Origin: Mageeibacillus sp.
GTDB lineage: Bacteria > Bacillota > Clostridia > Saccharofermentanales > Saccharofermentanaceae
DNA length: 55,567 bases
Reading direction: 5' to 3'
Assembly (NCBI GenBank): GCA_022484595.1
Contig: JAKVLB010000010.1
Span: forward strand, 1 to 55,567
Numbering within the stretch: position 1 is the first letter of the stretch; every line of letters starts with the position of its first letter. Below are positions 1 through 9,922 of this stretch, piece after piece. The notes under the pieces are model-generated. The model made no database searches. It worked only from the letters and a program-made list of their open reading frames with translations, and had not been told where the DNA came from. A program made the translations under genes and the position numbers.

Positions 1-828
1 CTTGAAGCATTCACCATCAATCCGGTGGACTTTAAGACGATTACAGGCTACGACGGCAAACTGATGTATCAGGTGCATGTACAGAACATCGGCTGGATGG
101 ATCCTGTTGAAGCGGGCCAGATGGCAGGAACCGAAGGCAAGGGCTTAAGAATCGAAGCGGTCAGAATCTGGCTTGAAGGCGAAGTGGCAAAACACTATAG
201 CGTTGAATATATAGTGCATGTTCAGGATTACGGCAATGCGCAGTGCTATGTATGCAACGGGACTGTAGCAGGCACCACGGGCGAGTCCAAGAGAATTGAA
301 GAATTGACGGTCAGAATTACGCCTTTATCACAATGTAATCTCACCTATCTGCAATACAGGGTGCATGTCCAGGACTTCGGCTGGGAGAACAAGTGGGCTT
401 ATGACGACGAGGTCTCAGGTACAGTCGGACAGGCCAAGAGGCTTGAAGCGATTGAGCTTTGCGTAGATAGTGATCAGTATCAGGGCGGGGTCCAATATCA
501 GGTTCACGTTCAGGATTACGGCTGGCAGGATCCCGTTACATCCGGGTATCTCTCAGGTACGCAGGGTGAGGGCAAGAGGCTTGAGGCAATCAAGATCAAC
601 CTGACCGGAGAACTTGCGGAGCATTATGACATCTATTACAGGGTGCACGTTCAGGATATAGGCTGGCTCTCGTGGGCCAAGAACGGTGAGATGAGCGGAA
701 CTTCCGGAAGATCCGCGAGGCTCGAAGGAATACAGATTACCCTTGTTAGGAAGGGCAATGATGCACCTGGTGCGACATATTATGGTGTCACAAGCGATGT
801 AAGCTACAGCAGCAGGACGGGTTTCTAA
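1..828 (+). CDS. ChW-repeat surface/secreted protein, 3' end (5' truncated by window)
   Basis: The frame is open from base 1, so the N-terminus lies outside the window. What remains is almost entirely five tandem copies of a unit of about 50 residues of the form Y-x-VHVQ-(D/N)-x-G-W ... (S/A)GT-x-G-x-x-x-R-(L/I)E, the clostridial hydrophobic-with-conserved-Trp (ChW) repeat. Such repeats are known from secreted and cell-surface proteins of Clostridia and are thought to mediate attachment or protein interaction; the function of this protein cannot be told from the repeats. Copies 1, 3, 4 and 5 keep the G-W pair, copy 2 has G-N followed by a C-Y-V-C motif. The protein ends shortly after repeat 5 with a Ser/Tyr-rich tail and is followed at once by a terminator. 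Any signal peptide or catalytic domain would be upstream. Family call is confident, role unknown. Confidence 0.88.
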   Translation, partial: LEAFTINPVDFKTITGYDGKLMYQVHVQNIGWMDPVEAGQMAGTEGKGLRIEAVRIWLEGEVAKHYSVEYIVHVQDYGNAQCYVCNGTVAGTTGESKRIEELTVRITPLSQCNLTYLQYRVHVQDFGWENKWAYDDEVSGTVGQAKRLEAIELCVDSDQYQGGVQYQVHVQDYGWQDPVTSGYLSGTQGEGKRLEAIKINLTGELAEHYDIYYRVHVQDIGWLSWAKNGEMSGTSGRSARLEGIQITLVRKGNDAPGATYYGVTSDVSYSSRTGF

Positions 829-857
829 AGAAGTACAATAAGCAAAACTAATGCATG

Positions 858-884
858 AGGCGTATCCGCAAGGGTGCGCCTTTT
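858..884 (+). terminator. Intrinsic terminator of the ChW-repeat gene
   Basis: A 10-bp stem (two G-U pairs) closed by a GCAA tetraloop and followed by TTTT lies between the convergent ChW gene and mnmA. The T-run is on the plus side only, so it mainly serves the upstream gene. Confidence 0.75.
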
Positions 885-896
885 GCCTGCCGTTCA

Positions 897-1958
897 TCAC
901 TTGGATATTATAGTTCCTCCGCCCAGGCAGCAGTCGCCGTCGTACAGAACCACGGACTGACCGGGTGTAGGTGCTCTTTGCTGCGCATCGAAAACAATCC
1001 GCACCGTTGAATCGCCGGTCGGCGTTACCGTACAGGGCTGTTCCGCCGCGTGATATCTTATTCTGGCGCAGCACCTGATTACTCCCGGAAGTCTGTTTGA
1101 GTCGCAGAATATCCAGTTGAATTCATCGGCATATATGACATCTTTCATAAGATCTTTCTCAGGCCCGAGCACGACCTCGTTGGTATTAGGTCTTATTCCG
1201 GTGACGAACACAGGGTGACCGAGCGCGACGCCAAGCCCTTTGCGCTGACCTATCGTGTAGTTGATGATTCCTCTGTGGGTTCCCAATATCTCTCCCGAAG
1301 CTGTCACATAGTTTCCGGGCTCGAAAACAAGCCCGCTCTCGCTCCTGATAAACCCGGCGTAGTCTCCGTCCGGAACAAAGCAGATGTCCTGACTGTCCTT
1401 CTTCCGGCTGTTCACAAATCCCCGGGCTGCGGCGATCTCTCTGACGGCTTCTTTTCTTAGTTCTCCAAGAGGGAAGATTACTCTGGAAAGCTGTTCCTGA
1501 GTAAGATTATAAAGGACATAAGACTGATCCTTCGCGGCTTCCTTGCCTTTAAGCAGAAGGTATCTGCCGCTGTTCCCGTCAAAGACGACGCGGGCATAGT
1601 GACCTGTCACGATATAACCGGCACCAAGCCTGTCGCATTCATCCGTCAGAAGCCCGAATTTGAGGGAACGGTTGCAGTAGATGCAGGGATTTGGCGTTCT
1701 GCCGCGCCTGTATTCATCTATAAATCTTGAGATTACAGACTGCCGGAACTCTTTCCGAAAGTCAAATGCCACGAAGTCCATTCCGAGTTTCTCTGAGACG
1801 GAACGCGCGTCATTCTCATCGTCGCTGTTTTTGTCAATCAGCCGCATTATTGACCCGATTGCTTCGTATCCGCTGCTGACTGCAAGAAAAGCCGCGACCG
1901 AAGAATCCACTCCGCCGCTCATTGCAATCAGTGCTTTTTGTCTGTTTTCGTTTATCAT
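897..1958 (-). CDS. mnmA: tRNA-specific 2-thiouridylase MnmA
   Basis: 353 residues, the usual length. MnmA uses ATP and a persulfide sulfur to make the 2-thio group of U34 in tRNA-Lys, -Glu and -Gln. The N-terminal PP-loop ATP-binding motif SGGVDSS is at residues 14-20. The two catalytic cysteines are recognisable: Cys95 in NPCIYCNRSLKF and Cys193 in DSQDICFV. The C-terminal half carries the beta-barrel domains (TIGQRKGLG). The gene stands alone, divergent from addB and convergent with the ChW gene. There is no Shine-Dalgarno at a usable distance; a -10 box (TAGAAT) ends 6 nt before the ATG, so the mRNA may be leaderless. The start fits the family, with 13 residues before the PP-loop. Confidence 0.96.
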   Translation of the reverse strand: MINENRQKALIAMSGGVDSSVAAFLAVSSGYEAIGSIMRLIDKNSDDENDARSVSEKLGMDFVAFDFRKEFRQSVISRFIDEYRRGRTPNPCIYCNRSLKFGLLTDECDRLGAGYIVTGHYARVVFDGNSGRYLLLKGKEAAKDQSYVLYNLTQEQLSRVIFPLGELRKEAVREIAAARGFVNSRKKDSQDICFVPDGDYAGFIRSESGLVFEPGNYVTASGEILGTHRGIINYTIGQRKGLGVALGHPVFVTGIRPNTNEVVLGPEKDLMKDVIYADEFNWIFCDSNRLPGVIRCCARIRYHAAEQPCTVTPTGDSTVRIVFDAQQRAPTPGQSVVLYDGDCCLGGGTIISK

Positions 1959-1970
1959 GCACTCATTCTA
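1956..1970 (-). promoter_or_regulatory. Candidate leaderless promoter of mnmA
   Basis: On the minus strand TAGAAT (1970-1965) is followed by 6 nt and then the mnmA ATG, which puts the expected +1 on the A of the start codon. A -35 box is poor (TTATTA 17 nt upstream). Same geometry as at 25098 and 52322. Confidence 0.5.
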
Positions 1971-2032
1971 CTACTTCCATAGGAAAATAATAAACTGTAT
2001 TTCGCAATGACCGTTGAGTCCTATTAATGACA

Positions 2033-2063
2033 TTGCTTTTTTTCTGCCATGGGTTACTATAAA
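2033..2063 (+). promoter_or_regulatory. Possible promoter of addBA
   Basis: TTGCTT, 19-nt spacer, TATAAA in the short gap between mnmA and addB. The spacer is long and the match modest; this is the best candidate upstream of addB. Confidence 0.35.
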
Positions 2064-2091
2064 TTAAAAGTTTTATGGGGGATGAGGGTGA

Positions 2092-5000
2092 ATGATCAAT
2101 GTTTTTACTACGGATTCCGTGCAAAATATCAACAGGGCAGTTATCAGACGGGAACTGTCACAGACGCACAGCGGCGACCTTATCTTCGTTGTCCCGGAGT
2201 TTGCAAAGGCTCAGGTAGAACGCGAGGTAATTGCCTGTCTTGAGACAGTCAGCAGCTATGAGATCAACGCGGGAAGTACTGTTGTAACCGCCGGATTTAC
2301 AAACGGCGATATCTTAAGCTTTATCAAGCTTGCGAGCCGTATTCTTGACTGCTGCGGAGTAAGCAGCTGCGGCGGCGAAGGCGACACGGTTCTCAGGAAT
2401 GCAATATATTCGGTAATCTCGAACAGGAGAGCAGATCTTAAGACACTCGGAAAGCTTGCCACGAGGTTCGAATACATTAATTCTGTTATCAGTCTTCTGG
2501 GAGATTTCTCGAGGTACGGTATCGGGCCGGATCAGCTTGATCAGGCGATCAGATATGCTTCAACTAAGAGCCGGTCGCAGGATTATCTTGACAAGCTTTC
2601 AGACATAAGACTTATCATGACTGAGCTTATGAAGCTTAACGAGAAGTACGGATTCATGTTTTTAAAGGATCCTATCGCGGCGGCAAATGAGACGATTGAA
2701 GGTCTTGATGACAGCAGACTGTCCGGAAGGCACTGCCGCTCAGCAGTCAGATTTTTTAAGAGTCATTACTGTTTTATAGGTTTTGGCAGTACGAGACTTC
2801 TTACGCCTCAGGAGATGAGACTTGTAAGCAATCTGTCCTCCCGCGGTGCCGTGATTGATTTCTACACGCTCTGTTCAGACGCGTCAGGTTCTGAAACGAG
2901 CAAGCTTTACAAGTGCGGCAATGAGTTTGTTTCAAAACTCAGCAGTGACTATGGCGCTAAAGTCTCAAGATTTGTGCCGGAACAAGAGTCATTCGACACT
3001 GCCGGTGACATGTCCGCCGTCAGTGAAGCGGCTATGGATTACGCGCTCGGCAGACCTTATGGAGGAGAACCGTCTGACGATATAATTCTGTCTGAGATTA
3101 AGGGGATTGACGACAGAATCGGTTATGTCTTTAATGAGATAATCCGCCTTACACACAGGAAAGACGGTCTGAGATACAAAGATATAAGGGTTGTCTGCTG
3201 CGACGAATCTCTCACAGGAAGACTGAGAAGCAATGCTGAGCTGTACGGACTGGATATTTTCATAGACCGTAAGATCGAACTCGGCAACACTGTCGTACCG
3301 TTCTTTGTTCAGACCATGATTGAGCTTCCGCTGCGCAATTACAGCGTTACATATATTCTTAAGGCTATGCGCTCGGGGGTACTTCATATACCGCCATATG
3401 TTGCGGATAACTTTGATAATTTCTGCAAGGCGCGGAACATAAAGGATGCGGCAAGACTTTTCGATGCCGACGCATATCAGGAACTGCAAGGTCATGAGCA
3501 TAGGATCTGGATAAAGGAAGGCACGGTTCCGGGTGTAAGCTGCGGATGGCATAACTGCGGCGAATTTTTCGCCGGATATGTTCTCAAAGACATACTTGTG
3601 CCTTTTAAAGAGGCGTGCGAGAAGGTCAGCAAAGCGCACACGCTGTCATTGAAGGCTGAGGCCGTAATGGAATACCTTCTTGCTTCAAAGGCATATGTTG
3701 AGGCGCTGCGCGATGAACTGATGAACCGCGGCGACAGCGCGAACGCCGTTGCGCTGGTAAGAGGATTTGACGAGCTTGTCAAACTTCTTACAGGCTTCAG
3801 ACATGAGATGAACGATGTGGATATTGATCAGAAGACTTTTCTGTCGCTCATAAGAATAGATATGAGGAACAAGACTGAAGGCACAATACCGCTCAAGGTT
3901 GATTCCATCGAGATTACTACTCCCGAACATGCCTTTCAGACACCGTGCAGGGCTATGTTTATACTTGGAGCGAACAGGGATAATTTTCCTTACAAGAGAA
4001 GGAACGAGGGTCTGTTCAGCCACAGCGAACTGGCGATGCTTTCGGATTCGATTGAAGGCGCGAGCCTTCCTGACAGGAATGAGATTATGAACCGTGAGGA
4101 GTTTGTCTCATGCTGTCTTCTTCTGGGCTCCTGCGGGCAGCGTCTGTATATGTGTCATGAATTTGCTTCGGCACCGAGCCGGGTATATGAATTTCTGAAG
4201 ACGTGTATCGACGGTCAGAGAATTCTTGTGAACAGCTACACGAACAATGCTTTTGGTGAAGCGGTGACTCAAAGACATGACTTTAAGTCTTCGTCAATAG
4301 ATCCCGGGGATATGAGGAAACTTCTGAACTTCAGGGATGGAGAAGAGGTCAGGAACGGAATGAGAGTCAGTGTATCTTCTATTGAGGAATTCAATAACTG
4401 CCATCTTAGGTTTATGATCAGGCGCATTCTCAAGATTGATGAACGCGAAGACAGGACTTCTGTGAAGAGCAATGATTTCGGTACATTGATGCATTCGATG
4501 CTGGAGCTGTCTATGAAGAAGCTCGCCGAAGGATGTATGAATTTTGATGATTTTAAGAAGAAGACTGAAGTGATGCTCGCGAGCGAAGACAGATTTACAG
4601 AACTGATGAATTATTCCTATATATCGGCGATTAAGGAAGCAGCGGTTCCGGGCAGCATTGACGGCGTTACGGAAGAAGTCTCACCGTGGTTTGACAGTCA
4701 GATCGGAACGAAGCTTCGCCGTATGTATCGTTTCATGATGAAAGGCATATTAAAAGACTGCACAGACGGCGGTTATCTGCCGTCGGGGTTCGAGCAGAAG
4801 ATAGGAGATGTGACTTCCGAACTACCTATTCTTATGGATTATCAGCTTGATTCAATGCTGTTCAGATTTACGGGGTCAATTGACCGTTATGACATAAAAG
4901 AGGGGGAAGACAATAAGAAGCACATAAGGGTGGAGGATTACAAGACAGGCAACAAGAGCCTCAGTTCTTCTGAACTTCTGAACGGCGTGCAGATTCAGCT

Positions 5001-5466
5001 TCCTGCATATTCATACGCTCTTTGCAAAGGAATCAGCAACTCGTTAATAGACAATTACGGGTATTCAAAGGTTGGTCTTGCGGCTCCGGAGAAGGGTGAA
5101 GCTCTGGTCTTCGAACCTAAGAATTGCGACTATTCTCCGGATGATATTGACACTGCCATGAGATATTCGGATTTGGTAATCAGACGAAGTATCAGGCGTA
5201 TTGCAGACGGTGAAGCGGATGCTCTCGCGGCTCCTGTCGGCCACACACTCTGCGCGTATTGTCCATATGCCGGTTCCTGCGGGAATGTTCCTTCAAAGCC
5301 GGTGAGAGCCAAAGGCGAAAATACCGATTCTGCTGCGGAATTTGTTAACTGTAACAGTAAAGCGCTGCAAGCTGAATATCAAAGCGGAAAAAGCAAATGG
5401 AACAAGAGAAATGCAATATCATTCAAAGCCATGAATGATGCTCTGGAAGAAGGAACAAGAGGTTGA
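2092..5466 (+). CDS. addB: ATP-dependent helicase/nuclease subunit B (AddB)
   Basis: 1124 residues, close to the Bacillus AddB length. AddB is the partner of AddA in the AddAB helicase-nuclease that resects double-strand DNA ends and loads RecA, the Gram-positive counterpart of RecBCD. The N-terminal part is a degenerate helicase-like region without a clear Walker A. The C-terminal RecB-type nuclease shows GSIDRYD and VEDYKTG. The iron-sulfur cysteines of AddB are present: one in NNCHLRF (about residue 767) and three in CAYCPYAGSC near residues 1050-1060. The start ATG follows a purine-rich stretch (GGGGGATGAGGGTGA). addA starts a few bases after the stop, so the two are cotranscribed. Confidence 0.93.
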   Translation: MINVFTTDSVQNINRAVIRRELSQTHSGDLIFVVPEFAKAQVEREVIACLETVSSYEINAGSTVVTAGFTNGDILSFIKLASRILDCCGVSSCGGEGDTVLRNAIYSVISNRRADLKTLGKLATRFEYINSVISLLGDFSRYGIGPDQLDQAIRYASTKSRSQDYLDKLSDIRLIMTELMKLNEKYGFMFLKDPIAAANETIEGLDDSRLSGRHCRSAVRFFKSHYCFIGFGSTRLLTPQEMRLVSNLSSRGAVIDFYTLCSDASGSETSKLYKCGNEFVSKLSSDYGAKVSRFVPEQESFDTAGDMSAVSEAAMDYALGRPYGGEPSDDIILSEIKGIDDRIGYVFNEIIRLTHRKDGLRYKDIRVVCCDESLTGRLRSNAELYGLDIFIDRKIELGNTVVPFFVQTMIELPLRNYSVTYILKAMRSGVLHIPPYVADNFDNFCKARNIKDAARLFDADAYQELQGHEHRIWIKEGTVPGVSCGWHNCGEFFAGYVLKDILVPFKEACEKVSKAHTLSLKAEAVMEYLLASKAYVEALRDELMNRGDSANAVALVRGFDELVKLLTGFRHEMNDVDIDQKTFLSLIRIDMRNKTEGTIPLKVDSIEITTPEHAFQTPCRAMFILGANRDNFPYKRRNEGLFSHSELAMLSDSIEGASLPDRNEIMNREEFVSCCLLLGSCGQRLYMCHEFASAPSRVYEFLKTCIDGQRILVNSYTNNAFGEAVTQRHDFKSSSIDPGDMRKLLNFRDGEEVRNGMRVSVSSIEEFNNCHLRFMIRRILKIDEREDRTSVKSNDFGTLMHSMLELSMKKLAEGCMNFDDFKKKTEVMLASEDRFTELMNYSYISAIKEAAVPGSIDGVTEEVSPWFDSQIGTKLRRMYRFMMKGILKDCTDGGYLPSGFEQKIGDVTSELPILMDYQLDSMLFRFTGSIDRYDIKEGEDNKKHIRVEDYKTGNKSLSSSELLNGVQIQLPAYSYALCKGISNSLIDNYGYSKVGLAAPEKGEALVFEPKNCDYSPDDIDTAMRYSDLVIRRSIRRIADGEADALAAPVGHTLCAYCPYAGSCGNVPSKPVRAKGENTDSAAEFVNCNSKALQAEYQSGKSKWNKRNAISFKAMNDALEEGTRG

Positions 5467-5471
5467 CATAT

Positions 5472-8400
5472 ATGGACTTTTCGGACGAACAGAAGAAAGC
5501 AATCGGCAACAGTACCGACAATATTCTGGTATCGGCAGCGGCCGGTTCAGGTAAGACAACCATGATGGTCGAACGTATAATCCGTGGTATACTCAGCGGC
5601 AATCTGTCTATTGACCGGGTGCTCGTTGTAACATTCACAGTCGATGCCGCGCAGAATATGCTCGGAAAGATTGAGAACAGCCTCACGGAAAGACTCGATC
5701 AGTGCAAGCGCTCCGGAGATAAAGACATGGCAGGATTGCTGTCCGAACAGCTTGACCTGCTCCCGAACGCCTATGTTCAGACCTTTGACAGTTTCTGTGC
5801 CAGATGCATCAGGGAGAAGGGATATACACTTGCGGATGACAGCAGAAATGACATTTATGACTCCGGCAATATTGTTCTTGACGGGAATGAGCTTGAGCTT
5901 CTGCTTGACGAAGCGGCAAAACTTTCAATTGAACAGAGCTATCAGAAAGGCAATCCGCTTTATGACAGTTTTCTGATGCTTACAGAGCGCTTCGGCGACG
6001 GAAGAAATGATGACAGCCTTGCCGGGACACTTGTAAGCTGCTATAACAGCCTGAGGAGTCTTCCTGATTATCTTGACGCGGTCGATTCATTTGTCAGCTT
6101 GAGGAAAAAGAGAGATAACGCCTGTGAGATCATGTATCTTGACGGCGGCAAATGGGACATAGTAGATGAGATTGTCGAAAAATTCAGGTGTATCAGGGAC
6201 GCTATAGCAGGAATCGGCGGCACAAAGGATTATCTTGATCGCCATAAGGATGTAAGCATAACAAGCAAGACGTCAAAAGGAGAGAAGATTGACTTCAGGG
6301 CGGCTATCGACAGCTATATCGGTGATGTCATCAGTTACCTTGACGGCGTAACGGTCGCATATGACAATTCTCTGCCAAGGTCGAGAATACTGGAGTTAAT
6401 CGGCAATTACGGAAGCCTGAGTTCGTTTAATTTCAGGATTTCTCATGGAAAAGCAGATAAAGCCGAGACTGACAGAGCGCTTGAGCCGCTTGTCGCATTG
6501 AGAAAATTTACCAATCCTGCAACGCTGACGAAAGAATACAACAGCTTTGTGATCCCCGGGGATTATTCTTTCCTTTTGAATTTCAATGCCGCGCGCCAGA
6601 TGCAGTATCAGAAAGAGGGGACACAGGCGATTGAGGCTTTTGCCGATCTGCTGCACAGGACTGACGCGAATTATTCCGCGCTTAAGTCGGCGGTACACGG
6701 TATGGATTTTGCCGATCAGGAACACGCTGCGTATCTCATAATGAAGAATGATGAAGCTGCTGATTTCTACAGAGAGAAATTCATTGAGATATTTATCGAT
6801 GAGTATCAGGATAACACCAGACTTCAGGACAGAATCATCGAACGCTTCGCAAGGAGCGAAGGCAATGTATTCAGGGTCGGAGATATAAAGCAGAGCATCT
6901 ATAAGTTCAGAAACGCAGATCCTGAGATTTTTGACGGAAAGATGAGAAATCTTAAATTATACAGGGAAGACAGCGGGAAGGGCGAGAAAGGCGAGCTTTT
7001 GAATCTTTCCCGGAACTTCAGAAGCACTGACGAGATTCTTGCCTTCGTCAACTCTGTGTTCAGACAGCTTATGACGGCAGACGGCGCAGAGATTGAATAC
7101 GACGATAACCAGAAGTTCAATGCGCCGGACAGCAAAGAAGACCGCGGCAGGCACGATCTGCCGAAGATCGTAATAGTTAACAGGGCAGATCAGAATTCGT
7201 CTGACAGTGAAGAAACAGACGGGAAGAGCGCGGATAATAAAGACAAGCCGGATTCTCCGGATACTGACGACAGTGAGGACATAAGTCATCTTATGCCGGA
7301 TACACGCGCTGTTTTGACAGGAATTGAGAAAGAGATACGTGAATACAGCGGAGGGCTCAGTGACATCTGTATACTTACCACTACCAAGAACAAGGCACAG
7401 ACTGTAACGGATTATCTCAATTCCAGAGGCCTTCCGGCGGCCGGGAGAGTTACGACCGGAATATTCGAAGACATAGATATTCACAGAATCATTAATCTTA
7501 TTGTATGCCTTGGGAACGAATACAGAGACGAATATCTTATGAGCGTATTTATATCAGGCTATATGTTCTCTAATTTTACTGTCAGAGAACTGGCATCTAT
7601 TCAGGCGTATGTTGTTACAAGTCGTCCCGATCTCCGGGAAGCGGCTCTGATCCTGAGACTTCGCTTTTACTGTGAGAATGCGGTCGGTGATCTGTCCGAC
7701 AGAGTAGCCGGATTTATCAACGTTTTCGATGATATGAGAATGCAATCACAGACAATGGATGTTGATGATATAGTGGAGCTGATTTATAAGCGAACCGGAA
7801 TTAAGGCAACGATGAGAGCGGAAGGAAAGGACGTCAACAGACTTACTTTCCTTAAGGACTGGCTCAGTTCTAACTTTAAGCGCTTTGGCTGCGATATCTC
7901 CGGGATAGCCGGTGAGCTTGAGAATATGAAGATTGTCATCAATACCAAAGCCAATATCGAAGTCACGGATTCTGACAAGAACAAGATTACGGTTATGAAT
8001 GTCCACAAGAGCAAGGGACTTGAATTTCCGTTCGTTATACTCGCGCTACAGGACGGCAGGGATGACAAGACCGACACGGTCTCGCCGCTTATGTTCGACA
8101 AGAATGACGGGTTTATTATAGATAACTACGATTATGAGAACATAATGAGAAGCAAGTCGGTCGAACAGTTTATTTACGGTCAGAAGATCAGGCTCGCCGG
8201 AAATGCCGAGAAACTGAGACTGCTGTATGTAGCGCTGACAAGAGCCAAAGAGAAGCTTACAATTGTCACCTACAGTGATAAAGATAAAGACAAAGTTCCG
8301 GGGTTCATAGCTGACGCCTCAAAGAAAGCTTCAAAGAACGGCAGTGTCGGCTTTGGCAGGGATTACTGGCTCAGCGGCAGCGGGAAGATGGGATTCCAGC

Positions 8401-9380
8401 TTATGTCGGGAATTATCAGAGCCAAGGCTGCAGAACCTATACGCGCTTTAACAGATAAAGACGTGAGCGACCCGGATTCGGGAATTGTTGATTTTGAAGA
8501 CATAAGAGGAAACAGAATTGACGACGGCTTTACAGTCTCGATTATTGACGGAGTGGCAGATTCCGTCACTGAGGACAGTTCCGGGATTAATTCTGCCGGG
8601 AAAGAGGCTGTCACTGAAGGTACGGACTCCTTTGATTCAGGCAGAAGCGAAGAGTCTGAACGGGAAGACCACGGAGGACTCGATGACTATGACGCTGAGT
8701 ATCCCTATTCAGAACAGATTCAGATACCGTTCAAGGTGTCGGTTACAGGAATTGAGAACGGCAGGGTAAAGGAGACAACTCACATAGACATGGAGCTTGC
8801 GGATCCTGACCGGATAGACAGACCGGGATTAAGAGGACTTACTTCCGCTTCCAAAGGAACAATTCTTCACAGGATTATGAGATTTGTCGATTACGACCGA
8901 ATAAAGAATGATCCGGCCGCTCTTGACGGTGAAGTAGAGTCCCTTATCAGCGAGGGTTTCTTCAAGGAATACGGAGCTGAGAATGTGAGAAGATGCAAAG
9001 AAGAGTTTGCCAGTGGAATTACCGGATTTGCAGGAAGCTCAATATGCGCGGAAATGATTAAAGCAGAGAGCAGCGGTGAAGCTGAGTGTGAGAAGCCGAT
9101 TGTATTTGCGGTTCCGTCAACAGAGGGCGCAAAGCGGACTGACTTTGCACTTGTTCAAGGTGTTATTGATCTGATTTATCAGGCTGACGGCGGTAAAGTG
9201 ATAATTGACTACAAGACTGACAGGCTTGATGGTATGACAGAAGATGAACGCGCGGCGCAGGCCCGCGAGCGCCACGGAGCTCAGCTCGGGTATTATTCGG
9301 CAGCCTGCGAAGCTTCCGGCAGTAAGGTCAAGGCTAAGTTTGTGTATCTTGTGAGGTACAGCCAGTTTGTGGAGGTGTGA
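5472..9380 (+). CDS. addA: ATP-dependent helicase/nuclease subunit A (AddA)
   Basis: 1302 residues; UvrD/Rep-type (SF1A) helicase fused to a RecB-family nuclease. Visible motifs in order: Walker A (AAAGSGKTT, about residue 22), DEYQD Walker B, GDIKQSIYKFR (motif III), LSRNFRST (motif IV), VHKSKGLEFPFV (motif V), LYVALTRAKEKL (motif VI), and the nuclease core VIDLIYQ...IIDYKTDR near the C-terminus. It unwinds DNA from a break and cuts it with AddB. I chose the ATG at 5472 over the upstream TTG because AGAGG sits 9 nt before it. Two low-complexity Asp/Ser/Glu-rich insertions (nt 7190-7290 and 8555-8700) enlarge it beyond the roughly 1230 residues of Bacillus AddA. Its 3' end overlaps that of tadA by 47 bp, tail to tail. 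Confidence 0.96.
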   Translation: MDFSDEQKKAIGNSTDNILVSAAAGSGKTTMMVERIIRGILSGNLSIDRVLVVTFTVDAAQNMLGKIENSLTERLDQCKRSGDKDMAGLLSEQLDLLPNAYVQTFDSFCARCIREKGYTLADDSRNDIYDSGNIVLDGNELELLLDEAAKLSIEQSYQKGNPLYDSFLMLTERFGDGRNDDSLAGTLVSCYNSLRSLPDYLDAVDSFVSLRKKRDNACEIMYLDGGKWDIVDEIVEKFRCIRDAIAGIGGTKDYLDRHKDVSITSKTSKGEKIDFRAAIDSYIGDVISYLDGVTVAYDNSLPRSRILELIGNYGSLSSFNFRISHGKADKAETDRALEPLVALRKFTNPATLTKEYNSFVIPGDYSFLLNFNAARQMQYQKEGTQAIEAFADLLHRTDANYSALKSAVHGMDFADQEHAAYLIMKNDEAADFYREKFIEIFIDEYQDNTRLQDRIIERFARSEGNVFRVGDIKQSIYKFRNADPEIFDGKMRNLKLYREDSGKGEKGELLNLSRNFRSTDEILAFVNSVFRQLMTADGAEIEYDDNQKFNAPDSKEDRGRHDLPKIVIVNRADQNSSDSEETDGKSADNKDKPDSPDTDDSEDISHLMPDTRAVLTGIEKEIREYSGGLSDICILTTTKNKAQTVTDYLNSRGLPAAGRVTTGIFEDIDIHRIINLIVCLGNEYRDEYLMSVFISGYMFSNFTVRELASIQAYVVTSRPDLREAALILRLRFYCENAVGDLSDRVAGFINVFDDMRMQSQTMDVDDIVELIYKRTGIKATMRAEGKDVNRLTFLKDWLSSNFKRFGCDISGIAGELENMKIVINTKANIEVTDSDKNKITVMNVHKSKGLEFPFVILALQDGRDDKTDTVSPLMFDKNDGFIIDNYDYENIMRSKSVEQFIYGQKIRLAGNAEKLRLLYVALTRAKEKLTIVTYSDKDKDKVPGFIADASKKASKNGSVGFGRDYWLSGSGKMGFQLMSGIIRAKAAEPIRALTDKDVSDPDSGIVDFEDIRGNRIDDGFTVSIIDGVADSVTEDSSGINSAGKEAVTEGTDSFDSGRSEESEREDHGGLDDYDAEYPYSEQIQIPFKVSVTGIENGRVKETTHIDMELADPDRIDRPGLRGLTSASKGTILHRIMRFVDYDRIKNDPAALDGEVESLISEGFFKEYGAENVRRCKEEFASGITGFAGSSICAEMIKAESSGEAECEKPIVFAVPSTEGAKRTDFALVQGVIDLIYQADGGKVIIDYKTDRLDGMTEDERAAQARERHGAQLGYYSAACEASGSKVKAKFVYLVRYSQFVEV

Positions 9381-9867
9381 CGGCTTTGCCGGCGTCGCGT
9401 CTGCGTATCTGACGGAAGAAATCGAGCATCATCTGTGAGCATTCGTTCTCGAGTATTCCGCCTTCAAACTCTACCTTGTGATTATGTCCGTGCGATACAT
9501 CGAAGATGTTGTTGCACGAGACAACAGCTCCGCTTTTTGGCTCATAGGCGCCGAAATAGACTTTGCGTATGCGAGACTGTATTATTGCGCCGGAACACAT
9601 GGTGCATGGCTCGAGCGTCACATACATGTCGCAGTCTTCAAGACGCCAGTCGCCGAGCTTTCTGCATGCTTTATCTATTGCAAGCACTTCGGCATGTGCT
9701 GTTGCGCTTTTCTTTGTCAGTCTCAGATTGTGAGATCTGACGAATACTTTGCCGTCTTTTATGATTACGCAGCCGATGGGACATTCGCCAAGGGCATATG
9801 CTTTGGCGGCCTCCTTAATTGCTTCGCGCATAAATCTGTTATTATCGTCTGCTATATTTACTGTCAT
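9334..9867 (-). CDS. tadA: tRNA-specific adenosine(34) deaminase TadA
   Basis: 177 residues. Zinc-dependent deaminase that turns A34 of tRNA-Arg(ACG) into inosine. The zinc site is HAE at residues 58-60 (His ligand and catalytic Glu) and PCTMC at 87-91 (two Cys ligands). The protein is about 15-20 residues longer than usual at the C-terminus, and this tail is the stretch that overlaps the end of addA. GGAG lies 7 nt before the ATG and a TATAAT further upstream (about 9900) is a likely -10. General cytidine/guanine deaminases share the fold, but HAE with PCTMC and the total length favour TadA. Confidence 0.93.
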   Translation of the reverse strand: MTVNIADDNNRFMREAIKEAAKAYALGECPIGCVIIKDGKVFVRSHNLRLTKKSATAHAEVLAIDKACRKLGDWRLEDCDMYVTLEPCTMCSGAIIQSRIRKVYFGAYEPKSGAVVSCNNIFDVSHGHNHKVEFEGGILENECSQMMLDFFRQIRRRDAGKAVTPPQTGCTSQDTQT

Positions 9868-9922
9868 TGAATGGCTCCGGTTGATGTTTACAGTAATTAT
9901 ACCGTATGATGTGAGTATTCGC

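Noticed and set aside
553-1074. 173-residue minus-strand frame over the ChW gene end and mnmA end
   Set aside because: It overlaps two well-supported genes and crosses the terminator between them.
2989-3639. 216-residue antisense frame within addB
   Set aside because: Typical antisense shadow with no ribosome site or recognisable motifs.
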